Part shown: in pieces, positions 43,743 through 55,492 of the stretch
Numbering within the stretch: the first letter of the stretch is position 1
Layout: each line of letters starts with the position of its first letter
From: Bog-473 sp963730785
GTDB lineage: Bacteria; Actinomycetota; Acidimicrobiia; Acidimicrobiales; RAAP-2
NCBI GenBank assembly: GCA_963730785.1
Contig: CAVSTF010000001.1
Span: 310,001 to 374,000 of the forward strand
Direction: 5' to 3'
DNA length: 64,000 nucleotides
The notes under the pieces: model-generated
What the model was told of the DNA's origin: nothing
Seen by the model: the letters and a program-made list of their open reading frames with translations, nothing else
Database searches by the model: none
Translations under genes and position numbers: made by a program

Positions 43743-45259
43743 ATGCCCACAACGACAACTCCCGCACCATCGGTGCAACGCATGTATGGCATCGATCCGA
43801 TGTTCATTTACTCCGAGACACCCGAGTCACCGATGGAGGTCTCCTTCACGTGCGTCTTTGATCCGGCGACGGCGACCGAGGGCTATTCCTTCGAGCTCGT
43901 GCGCCAGCACGTGGCGCAACGGCTGTCCACAAATCCCGCTGCTGCGACGCAAGCTCGTTCAAGTGCCACTGGGGCTGGATCACCCGCGTTGGGTCGACGA
44001 TCCTGACTTCGACCTGGACAACCACGTGCACCGCATCCGACTGGCCGATGACAGTGGTCGCCTCGGGTTGAGCGACCTGACGGCCGAGATCATGTCGAAC
44101 TCCTTGAGCCCGGGCCAGCCACCGTGGGAACTTCATGTCGTCGAAGGACTCGACCAGGGCCGGGTGGCGGTGATTGCCAAAATGCACCACTCGGCCATCG
44201 ACGGCGTCTCCGGCACCCGGATCATGGCGCAGTTGCTCGATGTCACCCCTCAAACCGAGACGCCGGCCGACGACCATCCCTTGGAACCCATCTCCCGCGC
44301 CGTCGGCCATCCGGATGCTGTCCGACTCGCTTCCCAACCTCCTCTTCTCCGGCCCGACCAGGTACCTGCGAGCCGTGCACGAGATCGGCAAGGCCACGGT
44401 TCGCTTGGCTCGCCATGCCCTCAAGGAGGGCACGGCCTCCCTCTCGGTGCCGCTGGGGGCACCGTCTCATTTCGACAGTCCCATGAGGTCGTCCCGTTCG
44501 GCTGCCTTCATTGAGTTGCCCCTGAGCGACGTGCGCCATCTCAAGGAGCAGGCCGGGGTCACCGTCAACGATGTGGTGCTGGCCGTGTGCTCTGGCGCGC
44601 TGCGCAACTACCTGGACCTGGGTGGGCACGCCGCCAGTGGTGTCGACCCACTGGTGGCCGTGGTGCCGGTATCGGTACGCGCCGACAGCGAAGACAACAC
44701 CATGGGCAACCGGCTCTCGGCCATGTTCGTGGGCTTGGCCAGCGATCGCCAGGAGCCGATGGACCGGCTCCACGGCGTCGCCGAGTCGTGTCGGTCGGCC
44801 AAGGCGCAGGAGAGGGCGGTCGGTTACGCCGACCTGGTGAGCGCCCTGTCCGAGGCCGTGCCGCCACCGCTGGCTCGGGCCGTCTTCCGTTTGGGGGCCA
44901 GGGCTGGAGCCGTTCGGCGCCTGCGGCCGGGCAACCTGGTGGTCTCGAACGTGCCGGGCCCCAAGTTCCCGCTGTACTTCGCCGGCATGCGCATGCTGGG
45001 GGTGTACCCGATCGGTCCGGTGATCGACGGCGTCGCGCTGAACATCACGGTCCAGAACTACTTGGACTCGCTCTTCGTGGGCCTCAACGCCTGCCCGGCC
45101 GTCGTCTCCGACATTGACGAGCTGGCCACCCTGGTCGGACAGGAACTCGGGGACCTGGTGACGGCGGCGGGCGGCACCAGGCCACCCCTGGTCATGGAGG
45201 TGGATCAGGACCATGTCTCGTCCTCCACGGTGAACTTCGGGGTACCGGCCCTGGTGTAA
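43743..45259 (+). CDS. Wax-ester synthase/diacylglycerol acyltransferase (WS/DGAT) family (two frameshifts)
   Basis: About 504 aa. The start MPTTTTPAPSVQRMYGIDPMFIY is in frame one. The active-site HHxxxDG motif, KMHHSAIDGVSGTRIMAQLLD, is in frame two, entered at about 43938 (extra C in a CCC run). The C-terminal domain, entered at about 44305, contains VTVNDVVLAVCSGALRNYL, VVPVSVRAD, GNRLSAMFVGL, and VVSNVPGPKFPLYFAG. These are all WS/DGAT landmarks. The enzyme acylates diacylglycerol or fatty alcohols with acyl-CoA for storage lipid synthesis, common in actinobacteria. Confidence 0.9.
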
Positions 45260-45320
45260 TACCGGCCCTGACCAGGCCCCGAACCACACCCACTGGGCGT
45301 TCACGTAGGCTGTCACCCCT

Positions 45321-45409
45321 GGAGAGGTGCGAGAGCGGCCGAATCGGATTCACTGCTAATGAATTGACCTGGGTAACCGGGTCCGAGGGTTCAAATCCCT
45401 CCCTCTCCG
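45321..45409 (+). tRNA. tRNA-Ser (anticodon GCU)
   Basis: Class II tRNA of 89 nt. The acceptor stem GGAGAGG pairs with CCTCTCC, with G as discriminator; the anticodon loop CTGCTAA gives GCU (serine, AGC/AGU). A long variable arm (CCTGGGTAACCGGG) follows, with T-loop GGTTCAAATCC. No encoded CCA. Confidence 0.95.
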
Positions 45410-45512
45410 CTCGGGGGCCGTTCGCTAAGAGCGTTCGGACGTGGGTGCTCGCGTAGGCGGGCACGCCGTGCATCGCTGACGCGATGGTCCCGGCATGTCA
45501 TGAGGAGTGTGC

Positions 45513-46834
45513 GTGGACGAGGGTCGGTACTGGCTACAGACCTTGGGCTGTCCCAAGAACCAGGTGGACTCGGACAAGCTCGAAGGCCTGTTGGCCGGAC
45601 AGGGCTACGCCCGTGCTGATGATCCCGGCCAAGCCGATCTGGTCGTCGTCAATACGTGTGCCTTCATTGAGTCGGCCCGCCAGGAGTCGATTGACACCGT
45701 CCTAGAACTGTCCGACCAGCGTCGCCCCGGCGCTCGCCTGGTCGTGACCGGCTGCATGGCCGAGCGCTACGGCGACGAGCTGGCCGAAGCGCTGCCCGAA
45801 GTGGACCTGGTGGCCGGCTTTGGCGTCGAACTCACCTTGGCCCCGGTGCCGGTGACTTGAAGATCGGCGCCCGCATAAAGCCGGCGCAGGGTTTCGACCT
45901 ACTCGAGCTGCCCCGACCGGCCTCCGAGGTCCCGTGGGCCTACCTGAAAGTGGCCGAGGGCTGCGACCGCATCTGTGGCTTCTGCGCCATTCCGTCCTTC
46001 CGGGGCAAGCAGCGCTCGCGCTCGACCCATGACCTGATGGCCGAAGTTGACCTGCTGGCCAGTGGCGGCACGCCACCGCTGCGCGAGATCGTCCTGGTGG
46101 CCCAGGACTTGGCCTCCTACGGGCGGGACCGATCGCGCCCCGGTGAGCGGGTCAAGGCCGGCACCTCGCCCATCGCCGCATTGACCCGAGCCATTTCGGA
46201 CAAGGTGGATCGGACCCGTCTGCTCTACCTCTACCCGTCCGGTCTCACCGACGAATTGATCGGCGCCGTCATCGATACTGGTGTGCCCTACTTCGATCTC
46301 TCCCTCCAGCACGTGTCCCGCCCGATGCTGGCCCGCATGCGGCGATGGGGTGACGGTGAGCGCTTCCTGCGCCGCATCGCCGACATTCGGGCCGCCGATG
46401 ACAAGGCCACCTTCCGGTCGTCATTCATCCTGGGGTACCCGGGCGAGACGGAGCGGGACCACGATCTGCTCCTGGAATTCCTCGAGGCGGCCCAGCTCGA
46501 CTGGGGTGGGTTCTTCACCTTCTCCAATGAGGCCGGCACCCACGCCTCGACCCTGCCTGATCAAGTGCCGCCCGAGCTGGCCCTCGAGCGTCTGCGGGAG
46601 TGCACCGAACTGCAGGATTCCATCACCGCCGCCCGCCGAGACCTCCTGGTGGGCCAGGTCCGCCAGGTGCTGGTCGATGCCCCGGGCCGGGGGCGGACCG
46701 TGCACGAAGCGCCCGAAATAGACGGCGTCGTGTACCTGCCAGCCGATACGGTGGCCGGGGAGCTGATGGACGTGATGGTGACCAGCGCAGAGGGGCCCGA
46801 CCTGCACGCGGTACGGGTGCATCCGGCCGCATGA
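45513..46834 (+). CDS. rimO: Ribosomal protein S12 methylthiotransferase RimO (one frameshift)
   Basis: About 440 aa. RimO is a radical-SAM enzyme with two [4Fe-4S] clusters that methylthiolates an aspartate of ribosomal protein S12. The UPF0004 domain (TLGCPKNQVDSDKLEG, VVNTCAFIESARQES, VVTGCMAERYG) supplies the first cluster's cysteines. The radical-SAM motif is KVAEGCDRICGFCAIPSFRG, then YLYPSGL and the C-terminal TRAM domain. The frame changes at about 45850, between the two domains. GTG 45513 follows a TGAGGAG ribosome site; GTG 45507 is an alternative. The stop overlaps pgsA (ATGA). Confidence 0.92.
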
Positions 46835-47437
46835 GCGGAGCGGAGGCCGAGGCCCGGCAATTCACCTTTGGGCCGTCCGCCCTGGCCACCCCAGCCAATG
46901 CGGTGACGGTGGCCCGCCTGCTGGCCGCCCCGATTTTCGTCATCATGATTGTGGTCTGGGGTGCCACGTGGTTCAACCTGGTGGTGGGCTTCCTGGTGGC
47001 CTGCAGCGATGGCGTGGACGGCTACATGGCTCGGCGTCAGGGCACCACCCGGTCCGGCGCCTTCCTGGACCCGCTGGCCGACAAGGCAGTGGTGTTGGGA
47101 GGCTTCGGTGCGCCTGGCCGCACTGGGTCGCCTGCCCTGGCTGCCCGTCATCTTGATCGCCGTCCGGGAAATCGGCATGCAGCTGTACCGCTCCTGGGTG
47201 GGACGCCGTGGCGTGTCCATTCCGGCCCGCAACTCGGCCAAGCTCAAGACCTTCGTGCAGGACCTGTCCATTGGCTCCTGCCTGGCGCCGCCGTTAGTGC
47301 ACCATCACACCGTGACCTTGACCATCGTCTGGGTGGCCACCGCCCTCACCCTGTACACCGGGCTGCAGTACTTCTTCGACGGGCGTCGGGCCGCGCACGA
47401 GTCGACCACGGAGTCGACCACGGAGGCGACCACATGA
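46831..47437 (+). CDS. pgsA: CDP-alcohol phosphatidyltransferase, PgsA-like (one frameshift)
   Basis: About 201 aa. The family signature is complete: SDGVDGYMARRQGTTRSGAF-LDPLADKAVV fits DGxxARx8Gx3Dx3D. After it, one extra G (about 47106, GGCTTCGG) shifts the frame and the protein continues RLPWLPVILIAVREIGMQLYRSW to the TGA at 47435-47437. Makes phosphatidylglycerol phosphate from CDP-diacylglycerol and glycerol-3-phosphate in the membrane. The position between rimO and cinA, overlapping each by ATGA, is the conserved place of pgsA. Confidence 0.88.
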
Positions 47438-48772
47438 GAGTCGAGATCGTGGCTGTCGGCACCGAGCTCTTGCTCGGACAGATTGCCGACACCAACTCGG
47501 CGTGGTTGGGCGACCGGCTGGCCTCGGCCGGCGTGACCTCGCATTTCCATCAAGCGGTGGGCGACAACCACGAGCGGATCACGTTGGCCTTCCGCACCGC
47601 GCTGGCCCGCAGCGACGGCATCATCGTCTGCGGCGGGCTCGGGCCCACGCAAGATGACATCACCCGCGAGGCCATTGCCGACGTGATGGGGGTCGAGCTC
47701 GTCCGCGACCAGGCCATCGTGGACATCATCGCCGGCTTCTTCCAATCCCGAGGCCGCACCATGTCGGCCAACAACGCCCGCCAGGCCGACGTGCCCCGAG
47801 GGCGCCACCATCATTCCGCAGCGCACCGGCACCGCCCCCGGCCTCATCTGCCCGCTGGGCAACAAGGTCATTTACGCCGTGCCCGGTGTTCCCTACGAAA
47901 TGGCGGAGATGTTCGACCGGGGGATCCTGCCCGACCTGCGGGCCCGCATGGCCGCCGCTGGAGAGGAAAGCACCATCGTCAGCCGTGTGCTGCGCACCTG
48001 GGGGGCCAGCGAGTCGGGCCTGGCCGAGTCCCTGCAGGGCCGCATCGACGCACTGGACCAAGCGGGCGGCTCGGTCACACTGGCCTTCCTGGCGTCGGGC
48101 ATGGAGGGCATCAAGGTGCGGATCACCGCCCGGGCGACCACCGAGGCCGAGGGCATCGCCCTCCTCGATGAGGAAGAGCAGTCGGTTCGACAGACCATCA
48201 ACGCCGCCCTGGGCGACATCGTCTTCGGCGTGGACGACGAGTCCATGGAAGTCGGCGTGGCCACCCAACTCCTGGCCCACCACCTGACCCTGGGCGTGGC
48301 CGAATCGCTCACCGGCGGCCTCATCGCGTCCCGCCTGGTCAATGTGCCCGGCGCCTCCACCTGGTTCCGGGGTGGCGTGGTGGCCTATCACGAGCAGGTG
48401 AAGTTCGACGTGCTCGGCGTGCCCACCGGGCCGGTGGTGACCGAAGCGGCGGCGGCGGCCATGGCCGAAGGCGTGCGTCGGGTCACCGGCGCCGACATCG
48501 GACTGGGTATCACCGGCGTGGCCGGTCCCGATGATCAAGAGGGCGTGGCGCCCGGCACCATCTTCGTCGGCTTGGCGCTGCCCGACCGTACCGAGACCCG
48601 GGAGATCAAGGTCCCCGGCGACCGGGAGCGGGTGCGCCAGTACGGGGCCATTTCTGCCCTTGACCTGCTGCGTCGGGCCTCGATCGACCCTGCCGAGCTA
48701 GACCCCGATCTCTCACAGGGGGTCCACAGCGCGGGCCACACTGGGGGGAGAACTGTGGATGGAAATCTGTGA
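47434..48772 (+). CDS. cinA: CinA, NMN deamidase/competence-damage protein (one frameshift)
   Basis: About 445 aa. The N-terminal MoaB/MogA-like domain begins MRVEIVAVGTELLLGQIADTNSAWL and has VCGGLGPTQDDITREAIA. An extra C at about 47797 (GTGCCCCGAGG) shifts the frame, and the text continues PGVPYEMAEMFD. The C-terminal amidase domain shows GVAESLTGGLIASRLVNVPGAS-WFRGGVVAYHEQVK (nucleophile in the ESLTGG region), GLGITGVAGPDD and PGTIFVGLALP. CinA recycles NMN to NaMN and can process ADP-ribose. Start ATG 47434 overlaps pgsA. Confidence 0.9.
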
Positions 48773-48790
48773 GTCAGGGAGGTTTCCAAA

Positions 48791-49507
48791 GTGAAAACCG
48801 AGAGTGGACCGCGGGTACTGGTCGTGGACGACGAGCCATCCATCGTGGATGCCGTGGCAACGTCGCTGCGCTACGAAGGATTCATCGTCGATGAGGCCGT
48901 GACCGGGCGCAGTGCGCTTATCGCGGGCCCAGGAGGATGCACCGGACCTGGTCATCCTCGATGTGATGTTGCCCGACCTCGACGGTCTCGAGGTCACCCG
49001 GCGCCTGCGCGCCGACGGCATCCGGGTCCCCGTGCTCTTCCTGACCGCCCGTGACACCCTGCAGGACAAGCTGGCCGGTCTGACCATCGGCGGCGACGAC
49101 TACGTCACCAAGCCCTTCGCGCTGGCCGAGTTGATCGCCCGAGTACATGCCATCTTGCGCCGCACCGGCTACGAGCCCGACGACGACGGCGTGTTGCGTT
49201 TCGCCGATCTCGAGCTGGACGAGAACGCGCACGAGGTCCGTCGGGCCGGCAACGAGATTCAACTCACCGCCACCGAGTTCAACCTGCTGCGCTACTTCTT
49301 GCTCAACCCGCGCCACGTGCTCTCGAAGTCGCAGATCCTCGACCATGTGTGGCACTACGACTTCGGTGGTGACGGCAACGTGGTGGAGACCTACGTGAGC
49401 TACCTGCGCAAGAAGCTCGAGAAGCACGGCCCACCGCTCATCCACACCATCCGTCTCGTCGGCTACACACTGAGAGAGGCTGAAGCAAGCTACGGGATCA
49501 CCGTAGA
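48791..49507 (+). CDS. OmpR-family response regulator (frameshifted)
   Basis: About 235 aa. Receiver domain: VLVVDDEPSIVDAVATSLRYEGF in the first frame, then, after a switch at about 48930, DLVILDVMLPDLDG (phospho-acceptor Asp in LDVMLPD), FLTARD and DYVTKPF (conserved Lys). The winged-helix DNA-binding domain carries LTATEFNLLRYFLLNPRHVLSKSQILDHVWHYDFGGDGNVVETYVSYLRKKLE and RLVGYTLRE. The frame after GYTLRE runs on into the kinase gene, so a second indel near 49480-49500 must hide the true stop; the end given is approximate. Paired with the sensor kinase downstream. Confidence 0.87.
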
Positions 49508-51069
49508 GTGTCGCTCCGCCTCCGCCTTCTGGTCGCGGTGGGAGCGATCGCGCTCGTCGCCCTCGTGGTGGCCGACTTCGCCACCTATTCGGCGCTGCGC
49601 TCGTCGCTGTACAAGCAGGTCGACCAGAGCCTGGCCCAGAACCCGCTTCGGCTGACCCGATTTCATCGACAAGTGGCTCATGCCCGTCGCCGACGACCGG
49701 CGTCTTCGGTACCGGCAGTCCGGGCGGTGGCGGACGGCGGCGGCGCCGAATGGCGCCGGCATGGCGAACCTCCGGCGGAGGGGTCGACGGGTTGGGTGGT
49801 TTTCCGTACATCGAGGTTCGCACCACGGCTGGTTCGGTCGATGGGGCAGCACTGTCCGGCCTATGTCGGCACCCACGCCTACAGCCCTCAGCTCCCGACG
49901 CACATCACCGGGTTCTCCAATCAGCCCAACGGCACCGCGGCCACCTATTTCACGGCCAACTCGACGCAAGAGCGGCGGACCGGCGTTCCGGGTGCAGGTC
50001 ACCGAGGCCACCGATCAATCAGGCGACCGAGCCAGCGACCGTGCTCGTCGTGGTGGCCGAGCCCCTCACCGCCACCACGAATACGTTGCACACGCTGCTC
50101 CTCATTGAACTGGCCGTCACCGCCGCCGCACTGGTGCTGGCGCTGACCGGTGGGTGGTGGTTGGTCCGACTGGGCCTGCGCCCCCTGGAAGCGGTGGAGC
50201 GGACCGCCGACTCCATCGCCGCCGGCAACCTGGACCAGCGGGTGCCCGGAGCCGATGACACCACCGAAGTCGGGCGGTTGGCCCGAGCCCTCAACGTGAT
50301 GCTCGAGCGCATTGAGTCCGCCTTCTCGGCCCGGTTGGCCTCCGAAGCCCGGCTGAAGGAGTCCGATCGCCATCTCCGCCAGTTCGTGGCCGACGCCTCG
50401 CACGAACTGCGCACGCCGATCGCCGCCGTCTCGGCCTACGCCGAGTTGTTCGAGCGCGGCGCGGCAGCCAAGCGGACGATCTGCCCCGGGTCATCTCGGG
50501 CATCCGCAATGAGACGGCCCGCATGGACCGTCTGGTCAACGACCTCTTGACCCTGGCCCGGCTCGATGAAGGCCTCCCGCTGCAAATCGTCGACACCGAA
50601 CTGGTCGGGCCTGGTGGCCGAGGCCGTCCACACGGCCACCACGGTCGGCCCACAGTGGCCGGTGCAGTTCACGGCGTCGCATCCGGTGGAGGTCAAGGCC
50701 GACCCGGTCCGCCTGCGTCAGGTGATCGACAACCTGTTGGCCAACGTGCGGGCGCATACTCCCGCCGGCACGGCCACCACCGTCCACGTCGATCAGATCG
50801 GCGCCATGGCTCAGATCGTCGTCAGTGACAGCGGGCCCGGCATGCCCTCCGAGGATGCCGCCCGGGTGTTCGAACGTTTCTATCGGGCTGACGCGGCGCG
50901 GACCCGTACCCACGGTGGCGCCGGACTCGGATTGTCCATCGTGTCGGCCATCGTCACTGGGCACGGTGGCACCGTGTCGGCCGCATCGGCACCCGGACAG
51001 GGCATGGCGGTCACCGTGCGCCTGCCGGTGACCGAGCAGATACTCGATGGCGCCCCAGCCACGGCATGA
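49508..51069 (+). CDS. Membrane sensor histidine kinase (four or more frameshifts)
   Basis: About 510 aa. The start LRLRLLVAVGAIALVALVVADFATYSALRSSLYKQVDQ is a membrane helix plus the beginning of an extracytoplasmic sensor domain, which is scrambled across frames. Then come the second helix (LLLIELAVTAAALVLALTGGWWLV), a HAMP linker (RPLEAVERTADSIAAGNLDQRVPG), the dimerisation box FVADASHELRTPIAAVSAYAEL with the phospho-His, and the ATPase: DPVRLRQVIDNLLANVRAHTP (N box), VVSDSGPGMP (G1), GGAGLGLSIVSAIVTGHGG (G2). Together with the regulator it forms a classical two-component system; its signal is unknown. GTG 49508 chosen. Confidence 0.85.
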
Positions 51070-51188
51070 AGCGACCCCGGCTGAGCCGACTTCTCGAATT
51101 TCTGCTGGTGTTGTCACCTACTGCCGCCTGATGATTCACATTGGAGTCACAGCGCGTCCTCATCGGCTCCGGAATCGGAGCCAGCAGC

Positions 51189-52413
51189 ATGTGTTGCATG
51201 ACAGCACTCATGCGCACCGATGACGGCATCGCCGTGCAACGTCGCCCGGTCGACGTGGAGATTGTCGTCCCGGTCTACAACGAGGCGGCCCATTTGGCCG
51301 AGCGGATCACCACACTCCGCACCTTCCTGGACGATTCCTTCCCCTTCAGCAGCGTGGTCACGATTGTCGACAACGCCAGCACGGACGACACCTTTGCCGT
51401 AGCCAGCCAGCTGGCGGACACCACGCCGGGCGTGAAGGCACTCCACCTGCCCCGCAAGGGGCGAGGGCACGCGTTGCGGATTGCCTGGTCGAGCAGCACG
51501 TCTCCCGTGGTGGCCTACATGGACGTGGATCTCTCCACCTCGCTTTCGGCCTTGCTCCCGCTCGTGGCCCCGCTCCTCTCAGGTCACGGCGACGTGGCCA
51601 TCGGGACCCGTCTGGGCCGGGGGGCCCGGGTGGTCCGCGGACCCAAGCGCGAGTTGATCTCCCGGGCCTACAACCTCATCCTCAAGGTCTCGCTGCATGG
51701 CCGGTTCACCGACGCCCAATGCGGCTTCAAGGCGGTCCGGCGTGAGGCGGCCGAGCAACTGCTCCCGTTGATTGAGGACGAGGAGTGGTTCTTCGATACC
51801 GAACTGCTGGTCACGGCCGAGCGGCTCGGTCTCCGCATCAGCGAGGTGCCGGTCGACTGGGTGGACGATCCCGATTCACGGGTGCACATCATCCACACCG
51901 CGGCGAGCGATCTACGTGGCGTGTGGCGCATGTCACATGGCCGTGGCCGCGATCTGGTTCGCAGGCAGCAAGGCGCCAGTGACAATCAGCCAGTGCACCG
52001 CCGATGCGCTGATGCGCTTCGCCGGCGTCGGCGCCATCAGCACCCTTGGGCTACCTGTTCCTGCTGATCGCCTGGCGACCGCTCTTCGGCATCTATGGGG
52101 CCAACGTGGTGGCGCTGGCCATCTGCACCCTCTTCAATACGGCGGTGCATCGTGAGCTGGCCGGCCGGGTCCGGACTCACCGGGGTCGCCTGATGCTGGC
52201 TGCCGGTGCGCTGTTCGGCATCAGTGTGGCCTTGACGTCCGCTCGCCCTGTTGGGTGCGCGCAGCGTCGCGCCCGAATTCACTTCCGTTAGATCTGGCCG
52301 CGGTCACCGTTGCCAATGCGGTGGCCGCCGTCCTTCGATTCGCCGTATTACGGGGCTGGGTATTCCGGCCCTCCGCCATGCAACAATCCAACACTCCGGA
52401 GGCTTCCCGATGA
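51189..52413 (+). CDS. Fused GT2 glycosyltransferase-GtrA protein (frameshifted)
   Basis: About 405 aa. The N-terminal GT-A domain resembles dolichyl-phosphate glucosyltransferase (ALG5/DPM1-type): VEIVVPVYNEAAHLAERI, VTIVDNASTDDTF, AYMDVDLSTSLSALLPLV (DxD), DAQCGFKAVRREAAEQLLP, EWFFDTELLVTAERLG. After a switch at about 51930-52045 comes a four-helix GtrA domain: FLLIAWRPLFGIYGANVVALAICTLFNTAVHREL, AAGALFGISVALTS, and VTVANAVAAVLRFAVLRGWVF, ending EASR at 52411-52413. It would make and flip a polyprenyl-phosphate sugar, the donor for the GT39-type enzyme encoded next. The stop overlaps that gene's ATG. Confidence 0.85.
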
Positions 52414-54618
52414 CTGATCACCACTACCCCGCATCTGAGGGGAGCGCGGTCGGGTTGCTCTCCCCGCCCGACATGGTGCTCAATCCGTTCGTTGTCCCCA
52501 GTGACAGCGCTCCGGCCGAGCCCCCACTCCACCGTGGGCGCATCGCCAAGTTCGTGCGCGGTCGTGAGTCCGACCCGGCCTGGGTCCGCCCAGCCCTGCT
52601 GGCCCTGCTCGGCCTGACCGCCGTGCTCTACCTTTGGGATCTGGGTGCGTCCGGTTGGGGCAACTCGTTCTATTCCGCCGCCGTCCAGGCCGGCACCAAA
52701 AGCTGGAAGGCCTTCTTCTTCGGCTCATCGGACTCTTCGAACTTCATCACGGTGGACAAGCCACCGGCCGCCCTGTGGATCATGGAGATTTCGGCCCGCA
52801 TCTTCGGTGTCAACTCATGGAGCATCCTGGCGCCCCAGGCGCTCGAAGGGGTGGCCACCGTTGGGCTGGTCTACCTGACCGTCCGACGTTGGTTCACGGC
52901 TCAGGCCGCCTTATTGGCCGGCGCCGTTCTCGCCCTGACGCCGGTGGCGGCCTTGATGTTCCGTTTCAACAATCCCGATGCGCTGCTGGCCCTGCTGCTG
53001 ACGGGTTCGATGTACGCGCTGACCCGAGCCTTGGAGAAGGCACAAACCAAGTGGATGGTGCTGGCCGGCGCCCTGGTCGGCTTCGGCTTCATCACCAAAA
53101 TGATGCAGGCCTTCCTCATTCTTCCGGTGCTGGTGATCGTGTACCTGCTGGCTGCGCCCACCGGCTTTTGGCGGCGGACACGGCAGAGCGTGTACTTGGG
53201 CCTGGGCACCTTGGTCGGTGGCGGCTGGTGGGTGGCCGCGGTGGCCCTCACGCCGAAGGCCGATCGCCCCTACATCGGTGGCTCAACCAACGACAGCATT
53301 CTCAATCTCATCTTTGGCTACAACGGCTTCGGCCGGTTGACCGGGAACGAGACGGGCAGCGTGGGTGGCGGGACCACCTCGGGCAGCATGTGGGGTCCGA
53401 CTGGGTTGACCCGCCTGTTCAATGGTGAGTTCGGCAACATGATGTCGTGGCTCCTGCCGGGCGCACTGGTCATGGGTGCCGTGCTGCTGATCGTGACCAT
53501 CCGGGCCAAGCGCACCGACCGCGAGCGAGCCGCACTCCTTTTGTGGGGTGGCACCCTCGTCGCCATCGGCCTGACCATCAGCCTGGGCCAGGGCATCATC
53601 CATCCCTATTACACGGTGGCCTTGGCTCCGCCCTTGGCCGGCCTGATCGGCATAGGGACCATGGGACTGTGGCAGCGCAGATCAACCTGGGTCGGTCGAA
53701 TCGGTCTGGCCGCCGGCCTGGCGGCCACCACGGCGTGGGGATTCGTCCTGCTGCGCCAGACGTCTGACTGGTTCCCGCCGTTGCGATACGCGGTACTGAT
53801 TGCCGGTTCACTGGGCGTCCTCGCCATTCTTCTGCTTCCGTTGTTCAAGAAGGTGCCCCGCCTGGCCATCGCAGTGATCGCCACCCTCGGCTTTGGTGCC
53901 GCACTGGCCGCGCCGCTGTTCTCGACGGTGGCCACCGCGGCGACGCCGCATTCGGGATCCATTCCGTCGGTGACGCCGACCTCCTCCAGTGGTTTTGGTG
54001 GGCCGGGTGGCGGCGGTCGCCCTGGTGGTGGTTTCGGTGGAGGCTTCGGCCGGGCCGGTGGCGCCGGAGGTGCCGGTGCTGGCGGGTTCGGCCCGGGCCG
54101 GTGGAGGCTTTGCGCCGGGAGGTGCCGGCGGTACGGGCACTCGACCTACTGGTGGGTTCCCCGGTGGCGGCTTTGCGGGCGGTACGGGTAGTCGTCCCCG
54201 GTGGTGGCTTCGGCCGGGCTGGCGGCGCCCGAGGCGGTGCCGGTGGTTTCTTGAACTCGACGACGTCGAGCCCGGCGTTGACCAAGCTCCTCAAGGCCGA
54301 TGCCAGTCACTACACCTGGGTCGCCGCCACGGTGAACTCCGACTCGGCATCCGGCTACCAGCTGGCCAGCATGGAACCAGTGATGGCGATCGGTGGCTTC
54401 AACGGCACCGACCCGTCCCCGACCTTGGCCCAGTTTGAGAAGTACGTGGCCGAGAAGAAGATCCACTACTTCATTGCCGGTGGAGGCGGCCTGGGCGGTG
54501 GGAGCGGAAGTGATGACGCCAGTCAGATCACCAGCTGGGTCGAGTCGCACTTCACTTCCCAGACGGTGGGTGGGACGACGATCTACAACTTACGACGACG
54601 CCGTCGACATCGAGCTGA
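52410..54618 (+). CDS. YkcB-like membrane glycosyltransferase with Gly-rich linker (frameshifted C-part)
   Basis: About 736 aa. PMT/GT39 N-terminus: GASGWGNSFYSAAVQAGTKSWKAFFFGSSD-NFITVDKPPAALWIMEISARIFG, with the catalytic acidic region, then about twelve helices. After residue about 520 a Gly-rich linker (GFGGPGGGGRPGGGFGGGFG) leads to a C-terminal extracytoplasmic YkcA/B-like domain: LTKLLKADASHYTWVAATVNSDSASGYQLAS, MAIGGFNGTDPSPTLAQFEKYV, KIHYFIAGGGG. Indels at about 54100, 54190 and 54590 fall in or after the linker; the natural end TTTPSTSS-stop is at 54616-54618. Uses the lipid sugar made by the overlapping upstream gene (inference). Confidence 0.87.
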
Positions 54619-54675
54619 GCGGTTCGGGTCGTACCCTTTCCGGCCCGGACTGCTCAGCCTCCGGCCGGCACCGGC

Positions 54676-55415
54676 TTACCCGGTGCTGGCCAGCGAAGCC
54701 AGAGTGATCGAATGTGATGGTGCCTTGGTGTGGTTCTTCTCACCCCAATGCGAAAACTGCACGACCTCTTGAATGGTGGTGGTCTTCTTCTTGGGGTTGG
54801 TGATTTCTTCAATCGGTCGAGGTACCTTCCCCGTCTCGACGTAGAGCACAATCGGGATGGAGCCACCGGAACTGGTGGGAGTGGTGCCGTTAATGCCGAT
54901 GGTATTGACGCCGTTGATCTTCTTCTTGCGGCCCATGGTGTACGGCCCACTCATGGCGAGTTCCTTGGCTACTTCGCTGTTGCGCAAGCCTCCGATAAGC
55001 GCTGCTCGTGCCGTATCGGTGGCCGGGAAGGACAGCCATGTATCGAGATTGGTTTTGGCCTGCGCGGCGGAGAGACCGAGAATCATCTCCAACGCGGTGG
55101 TATTGCCCCGAACGTAGGCAGTGTCGCCAATGAGAACCACCTCGACGCTCTCGATAGTCGAAGAGCTCTCAATGACCAGCACCTGGGATCCACTGCTGAC
55201 ACCGGTGTCGCCCACGACTTCCAGGACGACCCCGGATTCCACGGCCTTGGACACAAAGTGCACGCTCTGCGCCCCGGCGGCCTTGATAGCCGCCTGATAG
55301 AGCGACGAAGGCGTTGGTGGCGGCACCCGCCGACGGCGTCACCATGGGAATGGACGAAATGAGGCCGATCCCGACTGCGGTCGCGGCGAAACAGAGTGCG
55401 AAGACGATGCGTCAT
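54676..55415 (-). CDS. Secreted LolA/LprG-like protein, paralogue A (frameshifted signal region)
   Basis: About 246 aa. A signal peptide is recoverable in another frame (FALCFAATAVGIGLISS then TPSAGAA) just after ATG 55415. The mature part is one intact frame: AIKAAGAQSVHFVSKAVESG, a strand series with SSSTIESVEVVLIGDTAYVRGN, TNLDTWLSFPATD, MSGPYTMGRKKKINGVNTIGI and a C-terminal HSITLASLAS. Strand-rich with a short charged loop; the pattern resembles lipid-carrier folds such as LolA/LprG, but that is a guess. It is a tandem paralogue of the gene that follows (55493-56217). Confidence 0.65.
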
Positions 55416-55492
55416 GACTCCCCTCTAGTCACCGAGGATTGTGTCATGTCGGCCCAACCCCCACGAATCAAGGGGCGGACTCTCAGGTGGCG

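Noticed and set aside
43404..43778. N-terminal 125-codon extension of the GT39-like protein
   Set aside because: The extension is Cys/Arg/Pro-rich and unlike a membrane protein start; ATG 43403 gives the normal N-terminus just before the first helix.
46949..47437. Separate small gene in the frame overlapping pgsA
   Set aside because: Its C-terminal half is the real second half of PgsA reached after the single-base shift; its N-terminal half is a shadow.
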